Positions 17,563 to 24,468 of a DNA stretch of 64,000 bases are shown piece after piece. The notes beneath the pieces were generated by a model. The model was not told where the DNA came from and made no database searches. It worked only from the letters and a program-made list of their open reading frames with translations. Numbering within the stretch: the stretch's first letter is position 1; each line of letters begins with the position of its first letter. Source of the stretch: Comamonas testosteroni (GTDB lineage Bacteria; Pseudomonadota; Gammaproteobacteria; Burkholderiales; Burkholderiaceae_C); the NCBI GenBank assembly GCA_008727115.1, contig CP044131.1:2976001-3040000 (forward strand), in the 5' to 3' direction. The translations under genes were made by a program, and so were the position numbers.

Positions 17563-18086
17563 TGCTTCTGGCAAGCTATAAGTCCACCCGCCCAGGCCTG
17601 CAGGGCGTCTTCAATCGCATCATCCGGCTGCGCCTGCGCGGGCAGTACAGCCACACAGAGGTGGTTTTTGAGCCGGGTGACGGCGTTGGCTACCTCATGC
17701 CAGACGGCTCTGCAGCTCGTGGCCAGGACGGCTCGCTGTGGTGTGGCTCCAGCGTGGCGGCCGAGGCCTTGCCAGAGTTTTCTCAACGCAGAGCAGGCAA
17801 GGCAGGCGGTGTGCGCCTCAAGCGCGTGGTGCTTGACCCGGCCCGCTGGGACGTCGTCAAAGTCGCATTTGACCCCGTGGCCACGGCTCAGTGGTTCAAA
17901 GCGCATGAGGGCGAGATGTACGACTGGCAACTGATCCTGGGCTTCCTGAGCTGGGTGATCCCGCAAAAGGATCAGCGCTGGACCTGCAGCGAGGCCTGCG
18001 CGGCCGCGCTGGGCATGAGCGAGTCGGAGGCCTGGCGCCTGGACCCTTGCGACATGGCCATGGCCGCTACCTGGGCGGCCAGATAG
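17562..18086 (+). CDS. Predicted permuted NlpC/P60-like (papain-fold) protein
   Basis: 174 residues, start overlapping the preceding stop (TGATG). An early His (YSHTEVVFE, about residue 30) followed far downstream by a Cys in RWTCSEACAAALG (about residue 146) is the order seen in circularly permuted NlpC/P60 (YiiX-type) hydrolases. GDGVGYLMPDGSAARG and YDWQLILGFLS also fit that fold. Such phage proteins are often misnamed enoyl-CoA hydratase. Likely roles are peptidoglycan cleavage at infection or attack on an acyl/amide bond. The substrate is unknown; no signal peptide is seen. Confidence 0.55.
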   Translation: MLLASYKSTRPGLQGVFNRIIRLRLRGQYSHTEVVFEPGDGVGYLMPDGSAARGQDGSLWCGSSVAAEALPEFSQRRAGKAGGVRLKRVVLDPARWDVVKVAFDPVATAQWFKAHEGEMYDWQLILGFLSWVIPQKDQRWTCSEACAAALGMSESEAWRLDPCDMAMAATWAAR

Positions 18087-18090
18087 CAAA

Positions 18091-18210
18091 AAAAGACGGG
18101 CGACCTGGTCGGGTGCTGTAACACCTGGCCAAGACCCCAACCTGCAGAGTGAGCTGCAAGCAAGGCTAAGACCCGCCGCTCTCGAGAGCCCGGCAAGTCT
18201 ATCGTCTTTC
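18091..18210 (+). ncRNA. Candidate structured RNA leader upstream of com-dam
   Basis: This lies in the 145-base gap between two phage genes. AAAGACG (18092-18098) can pair with CGTCTTT (18203-18209), closing a domain with three hairpins. First is a 9-bp stem, 18107-18115 with 18122-18130, loop CTGTAA. Second is a 5-bp stem TGCAG/CTGCA, 18143-18147 with 18154-18158, loop AGTGAG. Third is a bulged stem, 18175-18181 with 18186-18194, loop TCGA. Similar GGTGCTG-AACACC hairpins precede small genes in other prophages, as I remember. No GATC site lies in the gap, so Mu-type Dam control of the promoter is not indicated. Confidence 0.5.
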
Positions 18211-18231
18211 AACAGTTGAAACTGGCTTGCA

Positions 18232-18465
18232 ATGACTGAAATTAGGTGCGGCAGTTGCCGCAAGAAACTGGCCGAAGGTGAATACATCCGCCTGGCCATC
18301 AAGTGCCCCCGCTGCGGGGCCTTCAATCAGCTGAGCGCCCAGAGCGCCCCAAGAGAGCCCCAGCGCGGGCCAGAAGCTGAGATAAATGACAAACCCCATC
18401 ATTCCTTGGATCGGCGGCAAACGCCGCTTGGTCGACATGCTGCTCAAGCGCTTTCCGGCGCATGA
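18232..18465 (+). CDS. com: Com-family zinc-finger translational regulator
   Basis: 77 residues. The N-terminal IRCGSCRKKLAEG and IKCPRCGAFNQLS give the CxxC-x(~19)-CxxC zinc finger of phage Mu Com. In Mu, Com binds the mom mRNA, opens a hairpin over the mom start and allows synthesis of the DNA modification enzyme. Here the C-terminal 27 codons overlap the start of a Dam-type methylase in another frame, just as com overlaps mom. The C-terminal tail past residue about 45 is polar and may be constrained by that overlap. No ribosome-binding site is obvious before 18232. Confidence 0.85.
   Translation: MTEIRCGSCRKKLAEGEYIRLAIKCPRCGAFNQLSAQSAPREPQRGPEAEINDKPHHSLDRRQTPLGRHAAQALSGA
18327..18388 (+). 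promoter_or_regulatory. Possible Com-responsive hairpin occluding the dam translation start
   Basis: TCAGCT (18327-18332) pairs with AGCTGA (18375-18380), and GCCC (18337-18340) with GGGC (18367-18370), around a 4x4 internal loop and a 26-base apical loop. The 3' arm ends on the weak GAGA ribosome-binding site (18379-18382), four bases before the dam ATG at 18386. This resembles the Mu mom translation inhibition structure. The pairing is read by eye only. Confidence 0.35.
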
Positions 18466-19177
18466 CTGCTACGTGGAGGTCTTTGCGGGCGGCGCGGCCG
18501 TCTACTTTGCCCGCCACCCAGCCGACGTCGAGGTGCTCAACGACGTCAATGGCGACCTGGTCAATCTATATAGAGTGGTGACGCACCACCTAGAGGAGTT
18601 CGTGCGCCAGTTCAAATGGGCGCTGACCTCCCGCCAGGTCTTCAAATGGCTGCAGGACACCCGGCCCGAGACCCTGACCGACATTCAACGGGCGGCGCGG
18701 TTCTTCTATCTGCAGCAACAGAGCTTCGGCGGCAAGGTCTCAGGCCAGACCTTCGGTACCGCGACCACGGCCCCGGCCATCAACCTGCTGCGGATTGAGG
18801 AAAATCTCTCGGCCGCTCACCTACGCATGGCTGGCGGTACATATATAGAGCAGCTCGACTGGGCCTCCTGTATGGACCGCTACGACCGCGCCCATACTCT
18901 CTTCTATATGGATCCACCGTACTGGGAGACCGAGGGCTATGGCGTGCCGTTCCCCTGGGAGCAGTACGAGCTGATGGCCCAAAAGCTCAAGACCATCAAG
19001 GGCAAGGCCGTCATCAGCATCAACGACCACCCTGCGATCAGGGAGTGCTTCAAGGACTTTGAGATGGAGGCGCTCAAGCTCGACTACACCGTTGGCGGCG
19101 GCGCAAACCGCGTCGAGCGCGGGGAGCTGGTCATCTATAGTTGGAACAGAGAGGCGGAGCCTGCGGGCTTGTTCTAA
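18386..19177 (+). CDS. DNA adenine-N6 methyltransferase (D12 class, Dam-like)
   Basis: 263 residues. The AdoMet-binding motif IIPWIGGKRRL (residues 5-15), FAGGAAVYF (33-41) and catalytic DPPYW (176-180) place it in the D12/Dam class of adenine methylases. It has no restriction partner nearby, so it is an orphan phage methylase that likely protects the genome from host restriction, as Mom does chemically in Mu. The start lies inside com (80-base overlap in a different frame), and translation probably depends on Com. The target sequence cannot be read from the protein. The length is normal for the family. Confidence 0.88.
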   Translation: MTNPIIPWIGGKRRLVDMLLKRFPAHDCYVEVFAGGAAVYFARHPADVEVLNDVNGDLVNLYRVVTHHLEEFVRQFKWALTSRQVFKWLQDTRPETLTDIQRAARFFYLQQQSFGGKVSGQTFGTATTAPAINLLRIEENLSAAHLRMAGGTYIEQLDWASCMDRYDRAHTLFYMDPPYWETEGYGVPFPWEQYELMAQKLKTIKGKAVISINDHPAIRECFKDFEMEALKLDYTVGGGANRVERGELVIYSWNREAEPAGLF

Positions 19178-19189
19178 TAAGGAGAGGGA

Positions 19190-19753
19190 ATGTTTGAATA
19201 TGTGCAGTCAGGTGGTGGCTGGATAGCGAGCTGGCCATGGCAGGCGATTGGTTATGGAGTGAAGACTTTTGCCCTGCCAGTTGCAGCGCCCTTGGCGGCC
19301 TTCTATGTGGCCAATAAGTTTGGTCACATCCAAGCGGAGATCGGCCGCCGCCAGGCTGAAACAGCCGCCATGGCCATGAACACTGCACGCAACAAGCTGC
19401 GCCTTGATCTGTTTGAGAAGCGCTTCGCCGTGTACGACGCCGCTGCTTTGGTGATTGACGCCACACTTGGCAATAAGGTGACCTACGATCAAAGATTCGA
19501 CTTCATGGAGGCCATCAAGCCGGCTCGGTGGCTTTTTGATGCAGAGGTCGTCGAACACCTGGACCGGATTTTTTCCAAGGTGTTCGATGTGATTGAGCTG
19601 AACGACAACATCAACGAAGAGCCCGATGCAGACCAACGTAAAAGTATGGTTCTGCGAAAAAAGAAATACGTCAAAGACCTTCTAGACCATCGAGAGACGC
19701 TCCGCTCGTTGATGACACCTTACTTACGGTTCACCGAGGATGTGAAAGCGTAA
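19190..19753 (+). CDS. Small membrane-anchored protein of unknown function at prophage right end
   Basis: 187 residues. AAGGAGAGGGA sits directly before the ATG at 19190. One hydrophobic segment (ALPVAAPLAAFYVAN, about 28-42) is followed by a helical, charged cytoplasmic-type domain (RRQAETAAMAMNTARNKLRL, about 53-72). There are no enzyme motifs. Placement outside the structural genes, right behind com-dam and last before the phage end, is typical for accessory genes ('morons') expressed from the lysogen, often for superinfection exclusion. That role is inference from context only. Confidence 0.65.
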   Translation: MFEYVQSGGGWIASWPWQAIGYGVKTFALPVAAPLAAFYVANKFGHIQAEIGRRQAETAAMAMNTARNKLRLDLFEKRFAVYDAAALVIDATLGNKVTYDQRFDFMEAIKPARWLFDAEVVEHLDRIFSKVFDVIELNDNINEEPDADQRKSMVLRKKKYVKDLLDHRETLRSLMTPYLRFTEDVKA

Positions 19754-19762
19754 TTCTTTTTC

Positions 19763-19781
19763 AACCTATGAAATAGGTTCA
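19763..19781. other. Candidate prophage right terminus (dyad ending in CA)
   Basis: AACCTAT-GAA-ATAGGTT (19763-19779) is a perfect 7-bp inverted repeat followed by CA at 19780-19781. Read from the outside it is TGAACCTATTTCATAGGTTG, starting with TG as Mu-type ends do. It lies 28 bases after the last phage gene and 26 before the TonB receptor start. Two TTATCGCG copies follow (about 19,790 and 19,813). The left end is not in the window, so a 5-bp target duplication cannot be checked. Confidence 0.35.
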
Positions 19782-19806
19782 GGCCCGACTTATCGCGCAA
19801 CGATGC

Positions 19807-21846
19807 ATGCAGTTATCGCGCCGCGCTTCAAAAGGGGCACTTGCCCTGGCCCTGCCACTGGCAGCCACACTGGCCCATGGCCAGACGAGCGAAAGCATCC
19901 GTGAGGTCGAGCTTGGCGCCGTCACGGTGACCGCGTCCGGTTATGAGCAAGAGGTCAAGACCGCCCCGGCCAGCATTACCATCCTCACGCGCGAAGAGTT
20001 GCAGAGCAAGCAGTTCCGCTCGCTGACCGATGCCCTGCGCAATGTCCCGGGCGTGGGCGTGATGGGCGGCGACAAGGGCGACATCTCCATTCGCGGCATG
20101 GAATCCAGTCATGTCCTCATCATGGTGGACGGTCGTCGCCAGAACACGGGCGGCGTCACGCTCAAGGGCGGTGTCTCCGAAGGCCTGAGCAGCAACTGGA
20201 TCCCCCCCATCGAAGCCATCGAGCGCATCGAAGTGGTGCGCGGCCCCATGTCCACGCTCTACGGCTCCGAGGCCATGGGCGGCGTGATCAACATCGTCAC
20301 GCGCAAAGTCGCCACCAACTGGTCTGGTTCCATCTCTGCCGAACATACTTTCCAGGATGCGGGACATGCGGGCGACACCAACCAGGCCGACCTGTATCTG
20401 TCGGGCCCGCTGATTGCCGACACCCTGGGCCTGCAGTTCTGGGGCTCGGACAAGCGCCGCCAGGAAGACGACGTGCTGGACGGCTTTGCCAAGTCCAAGC
20501 GCCAGACGGGCAATCTGCGCCTGTGGTTCACGCCCCACAAGAATCACGAGTTCATGCTGGAAGCCGGCCGCTCCAGGCAGGAGTTCTGGACAACCCCGGG
20601 CCGCACACTGGCCCCTTCTGCCTCGCGCAATCAGAACGAATACATCCGTGAGAACTATGCGCTGAGCCACAAGGGCCGCTGGGGCTTTGGCATCAGCGAC
20701 CTGAGCCTGTCGCAAGAAACCGCCGTGCGCGAGGGTGAGCTGCAGACTGCCAAACCCAAGACCCACAACACCGTTCTGGATGGCAAGCTGACCATGCCAC
20801 TGGGCAATCACATACTGCTGACCGGCTTTCAGGTGCGCCGCAACGAGCTCAAGAGCGATGGCTACTACTCCAACCCGCAAGGCCTGGGCCAGGGCATTGA
20901 TGCATCGTTCACCGAAAAATCGCTGTTCGTCGAAGACGAATGGGCCATCACCGACCAGTTCAGCCTGACGGGCGGCCTGCGTCTGGATGACAACGAATAC
21001 TTCGGCCGCCACTGGACGCCGCGCCTGCACGGCGTGTGGAGCCCGAGCAGCGCCTGGACGCTCAAGGGTGGTGTGGCCAAGGGCTTCCAGTCGCCGACGA
21101 TTGCCCAGATCAACCCCAACATCGGCCTGCCCCAGCGCGGCGGCGCGCAGACCTGGGGCAACCCCGACCTCAAGCCCGAAGAAAGCGTGAACCGGGAAAT
21201 CGGTGCCTACTACGATGCAGGCGGCGCCTTCCGTGGCAATGCCACGATCTTCGACACCGACTACACCAACAAGATCGTCAACACCGGCTCGCGCCAGCTG
21301 GTCAGGCCCGATGGCACACCTGTGCCCAACGACCCCTACACAGGCCGCGTCTTCAGCACCTACTTCAACATCACCAAGGCCAAGATTCGCGGCCTGGAGC
21401 TGTCGGGCAGCTACCAGTTCAGCCCCTCGCTCACCTTGTCGGGCAATTACACGCTGACGAACTCCAAGGTCAAAAGTGCGGGTGTGACCATTCTGGGCTT
21501 TGGCTATCCGCTGGCCGATGGCCAACCGCTGGTCGCCGTGCCCAAGCACGCCGCCAGCGCCACGCTGAACTGGAAGGCCCGCCCAGACCTCTCGGCCTTT
21601 GCCACCGTCACCTACCGCGGCAAGGAAGCCCTGATTGCCTGGGGTCAGGGCGGCGCGGTGACCGAGTCCGTGGGCTCTGTGGCTACGCTGGACCTTGGCA
21701 CGGCCTGGTCGCCACGCAAGGACCTGACCGTCAATGTCGTGGCCTACAACCTCACCAACAATGTGCGTCCGCGCAACACCAGCTCGACCTACTCCTATGC
21801 CGAAGACGGCCGTCGCCTGTGGGTGAAGTTGGGCTATCGCTTCTAA
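19807..21846 (+). CDS. TonB-dependent outer-membrane siderophore receptor (FepA/CirA type)
   Basis: 679 residues. Signal peptide about 1-25 (RRASKG then ALALALPLAATLAHG). A TonB-box-like ELGAVTVTAS lies at 36-44, and the plug domain at about 50-165 with TDALRNVPGVGV, ISIRGMESSHVLIMVDGRR and VVRGPMSTLYGSEAMGGVIN. The remainder is the beta-barrel, closing with aromatic YRF. It imports ferric siderophores; the ligand cannot be told. It is the first gene of an iron-uptake operon with DUF3649, PepSY and DUF3325 partners. No Shine-Dalgarno is visible before the ATG. The prophage end is only about 25 bases upstream, so the native promoter is probably displaced. Confidence 0.9.
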   Translation: MQLSRRASKGALALALPLAATLAHGQTSESIREVELGAVTVTASGYEQEVKTAPASITILTREELQSKQFRSLTDALRNVPGVGVMGGDKGDISIRGMESSHVLIMVDGRRQNTGGVTLKGGVSEGLSSNWIPPIEAIERIEVVRGPMSTLYGSEAMGGVINIVTRKVATNWSGSISAEHTFQDAGHAGDTNQADLYLSGPLIADTLGLQFWGSDKRRQEDDVLDGFAKSKRQTGNLRLWFTPHKNHEFMLEAGRSRQEFWTTPGRTLAPSASRNQNEYIRENYALSHKGRWGFGISDLSLSQETAVREGELQTAKPKTHNTVLDGKLTMPLGNHILLTGFQVRRNELKSDGYYSNPQGLGQGIDASFTEKSLFVEDEWAITDQFSLTGGLRLDDNEYFGRHWTPRLHGVWSPSSAWTLKGGVAKGFQSPTIAQINPNIGLPQRGGAQTWGNPDLKPEESVNREIGAYYDAGGAFRGNATIFDTDYTNKIVNTGSRQLVRPDGTPVPNDPYTGRVFSTYFNITKAKIRGLELSGSYQFSPSLTLSGNYTLTNSKVKSAGVTILGFGYPLADGQPLVAVPKHAASATLNWKARPDLSAFATVTYRGKEALIAWGQGGAVTESVGSVATLDLGTAWSPRKDLTVNVVAYNLTNNVRPRNTSSTYSYAEDGRRLWVKLGYRF

Positions 21847-21859
21847 GGTGAATATCGCC

Positions 21860-22234
21860 ATGCCCACCCCTACCCACCATTCACTGGATCTGGCGCCTGG
21901 TCAGGTGCCCGCCAGCCCACGCCCAGCATCAGCTTCCAGCGCCTCTTCCATGTCACGCTACCGCTGGGCCATTGCATCGCGTGCGCTGGCCGCCACTGCT
22001 GGCGGCTATGCGCTGTCTGCCCTGTTTTGCGCCAGCGCCGGGCTGGCACTGGTGCATGCCGGAGCCAGTCGTCTGGATGCCGTCATGACCGCCACCATGC
22101 TGGCCTTTGTGCTGCAACCCATCGCAGCCATCTGGGCATTTCGTGCCCGCAGCGCCAGCCGGGTCTGGGTGGGCATGGCGATACTGGCCGCCCTGCTGGG
22201 TGTGCTGGCCTTGGCTCTGGGGTGGAAGTCATGA
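21860..22234 (+). CDS. DUF3649 membrane protein of iron-uptake operon
   Basis: 124 residues from the ATG at 21860, preferred over GTG 21848 because AAGGTG (21845-21850) is then well spaced. Three hydrophobic segments (ALFCASAGLALVHAG, TATMLAFVLQPIAAIWAF, AILAALLGVLALALGW) give a small inner-membrane protein. DUF3649 proteins regularly sit between a TonB receptor and a PepSY protein. Their biochemical role is not established. Stop overlaps the next ATG (ATGA). Confidence 0.75.
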   Translation: MPTPTHHSLDLAPGQVPASPRPASASSASSMSRYRWAIASRALAATAGGYALSALFCASAGLALVHAGASRLDAVMTATMLAFVLQPIAAIWAFRARSASRVWVGMAILAALLGVLALALGWKS

Positions 22235-23901
22235 GAGTCGATGGCAAACCCGAAGGGCTGCGCCAGTCCATGTCCTGGCTGCACACCTGGTCCGGCCTGC
22301 TGCTGGGCTGGCTGCTGTATGCCGTTTTTTTCACCGGCACGCTGAGCTACTTTGTCGATGAGATCACCGTCTGGATGAAGCCCGAGCTGCACCAGTCCAT
22401 GCCATCGCCCCACACTGCAGAAAAAGCGATAGCAGGCATGCAGCAACTGGCCCCAGATGCAGCCACCTGGACACTGAACCTGCCCGGCGAGCGCCACCCT
22501 TCCGTACAGGCGAGCTGGCGCGCCAAGGATGCAGCCCCCGGTCGCGCAGGCACCCAGCGCGCCGAGCTCAATGCCGCCACCGGTGAGGCCATCCCCGTGC
22601 GCGAGACGCGTGGCGGCAGCTTTCTCTACCGCTTTCACTTCGAGCTGTACGCCCTGCCGCGCATCTGGGCTCGCTGGGTGGTGGGCATTGCCACCATGTT
22701 CATGTTCGTGGCCATCATCAGCGGGGTGATCACACACAAGAAAATCTTTACCGACTTCTTTACCTTCCGCTCGGGCAAGCAACAACGCTCCTGGCTCGAT
22801 GCCCACAATATGACGGCCATTCTGGCCCTGCCCTTTCACCTCATGATCACCTTCAGCGGCTTGCTGCTGCTCATGGTCATGCTCATGCCCTGGGGTGCCA
22901 GTGCCGTCTATGAGGGCGATACCCGCGCCTACTTCAGCGAAGTGCGCGCGGGCAACCGCCCTGCCGCCATCGAGCAACCGCGTCGCAAGCGCAGCGAACA
23001 CACGGCCTCACAGGATGCCGCCACCATGACGCCCATCGCCCCGCTGATGGCCCTGGCCCAGCAGCGCTGGCCCGAGCGCGGCGTGGGCGCCATCGTGGTG
23101 AGCCAGCCCAACACACCGGGCGCGCGCATCGAGCTGCGCTCTCAGGGCGGCAGCAGCCTCATCAACCGCGGCGGCAGCGAGCGCATGGTGTTTGACGGCA
23201 TCACGGGTGCCGAAATTGATGCGCCCGTGGCCCCGTCGGTCTCGACACCCACGGCCATCTACAACGTGCTGACCGCCGCCCACCTAGGCCGCTTTGCCGA
23301 TCCGCTGCTGCGCTGGCTGTTGTTTCTGTCGGGCGTGGTGGGCACGCTGATGGCCGCCACCGGCATGGTGCTGTGGGTGGTCAAGCGCCTGCCCGAGCGG
23401 CGCAAGCTGGGCCGCACACCGCGCCTGCATCGGCTGGTGGAGGTACTCAACGTGGGCTCCATCGCGGGCCTGTCGATTGCCACTGCGGCCTACTTTGTTG
23501 CCAACCGGCTGATCCCTGCAGATACCTTGCAACGCTCCGACTGGGAGATTCGCAGCTTCTTCATTGTCTGGCTGCTTTGCGCCGTGCATGGCCTGCTGCG
23601 CAGCCACCGCCGCGCCTGGGTGGAGCAGCTGGCCCTGGCTGCCCTGCTGTTTGGCAGCCTGCCGCTGCTGAACGCCGCCACGGGCGGCCTGCCCCTGCCC
23701 GCCGCCATGGGAGCGGGCCTGTGGAGCGTGGCGGGCTTTGATCTGGTGGCACTGGTGCTGGCGGCCATTCATGGCTTTGCCGCCTTCAAGCTGCTGCGCT
23801 CGCCCCAGCCCAAACCTTTGCCAGCCAACAAGGTCTCGTCAGCGCAAGCCAATGGCGCGGCTGCCACGCTGGCTCCGCAAGCACAGGAAAGGCCACTCTG
23901 A
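22231..23901 (+). CDS. PepSY-associated transmembrane protein (PiuB-like, iron uptake)
   Basis: 556 residues from the ATG at 22231, ATGA-coupled to the gene before. The opening LRQSMSWLHTWSGLLLGWLL is the hallmark of the PepSY-TM family. Further membrane helices are around RWVVGIATMFMFVAIISGVI, PFHLMITFSGLLLLMVML, and four or more in the C-terminal third. A periplasmic region of about 170 residues lies between helices 3 and 4. Family members co-occur with siderophore receptors and may reduce iron or the siderophore at the inner membrane; that step is not proven. An open frame extends upstream but overlaps the previous gene. Confidence 0.85.
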   Translation: MRVDGKPEGLRQSMSWLHTWSGLLLGWLLYAVFFTGTLSYFVDEITVWMKPELHQSMPSPHTAEKAIAGMQQLAPDAATWTLNLPGERHPSVQASWRAKDAAPGRAGTQRAELNAATGEAIPVRETRGGSFLYRFHFELYALPRIWARWVVGIATMFMFVAIISGVITHKKIFTDFFTFRSGKQQRSWLDAHNMTAILALPFHLMITFSGLLLLMVMLMPWGASAVYEGDTRAYFSEVRAGNRPAAIEQPRRKRSEHTASQDAATMTPIAPLMALAQQRWPERGVGAIVVSQPNTPGARIELRSQGGSSLINRGGSERMVFDGITGAEIDAPVAPSVSTPTAIYNVLTAAHLGRFADPLLRWLLFLSGVVGTLMAATGMVLWVVKRLPERRKLGRTPRLHRLVEVLNVGSIAGLSIATAAYFVANRLIPADTLQRSDWEIRSFFIVWLLCAVHGLLRSHRRAWVEQLALAALLFGSLPLLNAATGGLPLPAAMGAGLWSVAGFDLVALVLAAIHGFAAFKLLRSPQPKPLPANKVSSAQANGAAATLAPQAQERPL

Positions 23902-24248
23902 TGCCCTCCACTCATTTGATGGCACTCTGCGCGCTGCTGCTGAGCTTTGGCGGCTTTGCCGCTCTGAGCCTGGCCATGGACAGGCACCAGGAAGAGGTAC
24001 TGGGCCGCGCTCTCGCTGGCCTGCACAACCATGCACTGCAGGCCGCCGGCACGGGCTTGCTGGTGCTGGCGCTGCTGGCCTGCATGATCGGTAAAACCGC
24101 CTCGGTGGCGGCGACGGACTGGCTGGGCCTGCTGACGTTGGCAGCGCTGGCCGTCGCGGCCCTGCTCAGCTACGCCCCACGCGCCCTGCCGCCCGCAGCA
24201 GGGCTGGCCTTGCTGGCCGCAGCGACAACGGGTCTGCTTGCCTTGTGA
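23901..24248 (+). CDS. DUF3325 membrane protein of iron-uptake operon
   Basis: 115 residues, start overlapping the PepSY stop. Contains LMALCALLLSFGGFAALSLA, then AMDRHQEEVLG, the conserved part of DUF3325, and three further hydrophobic helices. This is the usual last gene of receptor/DUF3649/PepSY/DUF3325 operons. The function is unknown. A repeat element and a strong terminator follow. Confidence 0.75.
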   Translation: MPSTHLMALCALLLSFGGFAALSLAMDRHQEEVLGRALAGLHNHALQAAGTGLLVLALLACMIGKTASVAATDWLGLLTLAALAVAALLSYAPRALPPAAGLALLAAATTGLLAL

Positions 24249-24310
24249 TCTTCATGCATGAAACAAGCGCGCTCTTTTCATGCATAAAGACAGAACGCTC
24301 TTAATCAAGT

Positions 24311-24390
24311 TGATAGCTGCTTGCGCTTGATTTCAAAGGACTTCAGATAAGTAAGAAGCTGAAAACCTTGATTGATAAGCGCAAGGCGCT
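24311..24390. repeat. Nested inverted-repeat element, family 2 (copy 1)
   Basis: The outer arms GATAGCTGCTTGCGC (24312-24326) and GCGCAAGGCGCT enclose an imperfect inner hairpin. Same architecture as copies at 31,862, 37,026 and 59,494: conserved outer arms, variable inner palindrome. It lies between convergent transcription units. Confidence 0.6.
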
Positions 24391-24398
24391 CACAAAAT

Positions 24399-24430
24399 AA
24401 AAAAGCCGCAGGTATAACTGCGGCTTTTTT
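24399..24430. terminator. Bidirectional intrinsic terminator
   Basis: GCCGCAG (24405-24411) and CTGCGGC (24418-24424) form a stem with a GTATAA loop. It is flanked by an A-run on the left and a T-run on the right, so it can end both the iron operon (plus) and the TRAP gene (minus). Confidence 0.9.
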
Positions 24431-24468
24431 GTGGCCGGATGCAGCCGCTGGCTACACCCTGCTCTGCA

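Larger units (their letters stand above)
1..19781 (+). mobile_element. Mu-like transposable prophage, right (late) part; left end outside window
   Basis: All genes from the first base to 19,753 run on the plus strand, and most are chained by ATGA/TGATG overlaps. The head module is Mu-type in content and order (gp29, F, G, protease/scaffold, decoration, T, gp35-37). The tail module is lambda-like: tube, G/GT chaperones and TMP_2-type tape measure, with no sheath. This Mu-head plus siphophage-tail mix is known from the B3/D3112 type of transposable phages. A com plus adenine-methylase pair near the extreme right end mirrors Mu com-mom. The early region (repressor, transposase A/B) is not in the window. 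The exact right boundary is inferred, not proven. Confidence 0.9.

Noticed and set aside
19828-21867. Long open frame antisense to the TonB receptor (679 codons)
   Set aside because: It mirrors the receptor gene because of high GC at third positions; Gly/Gln/His/Ala-rich, no family features, no ribosome-binding site.
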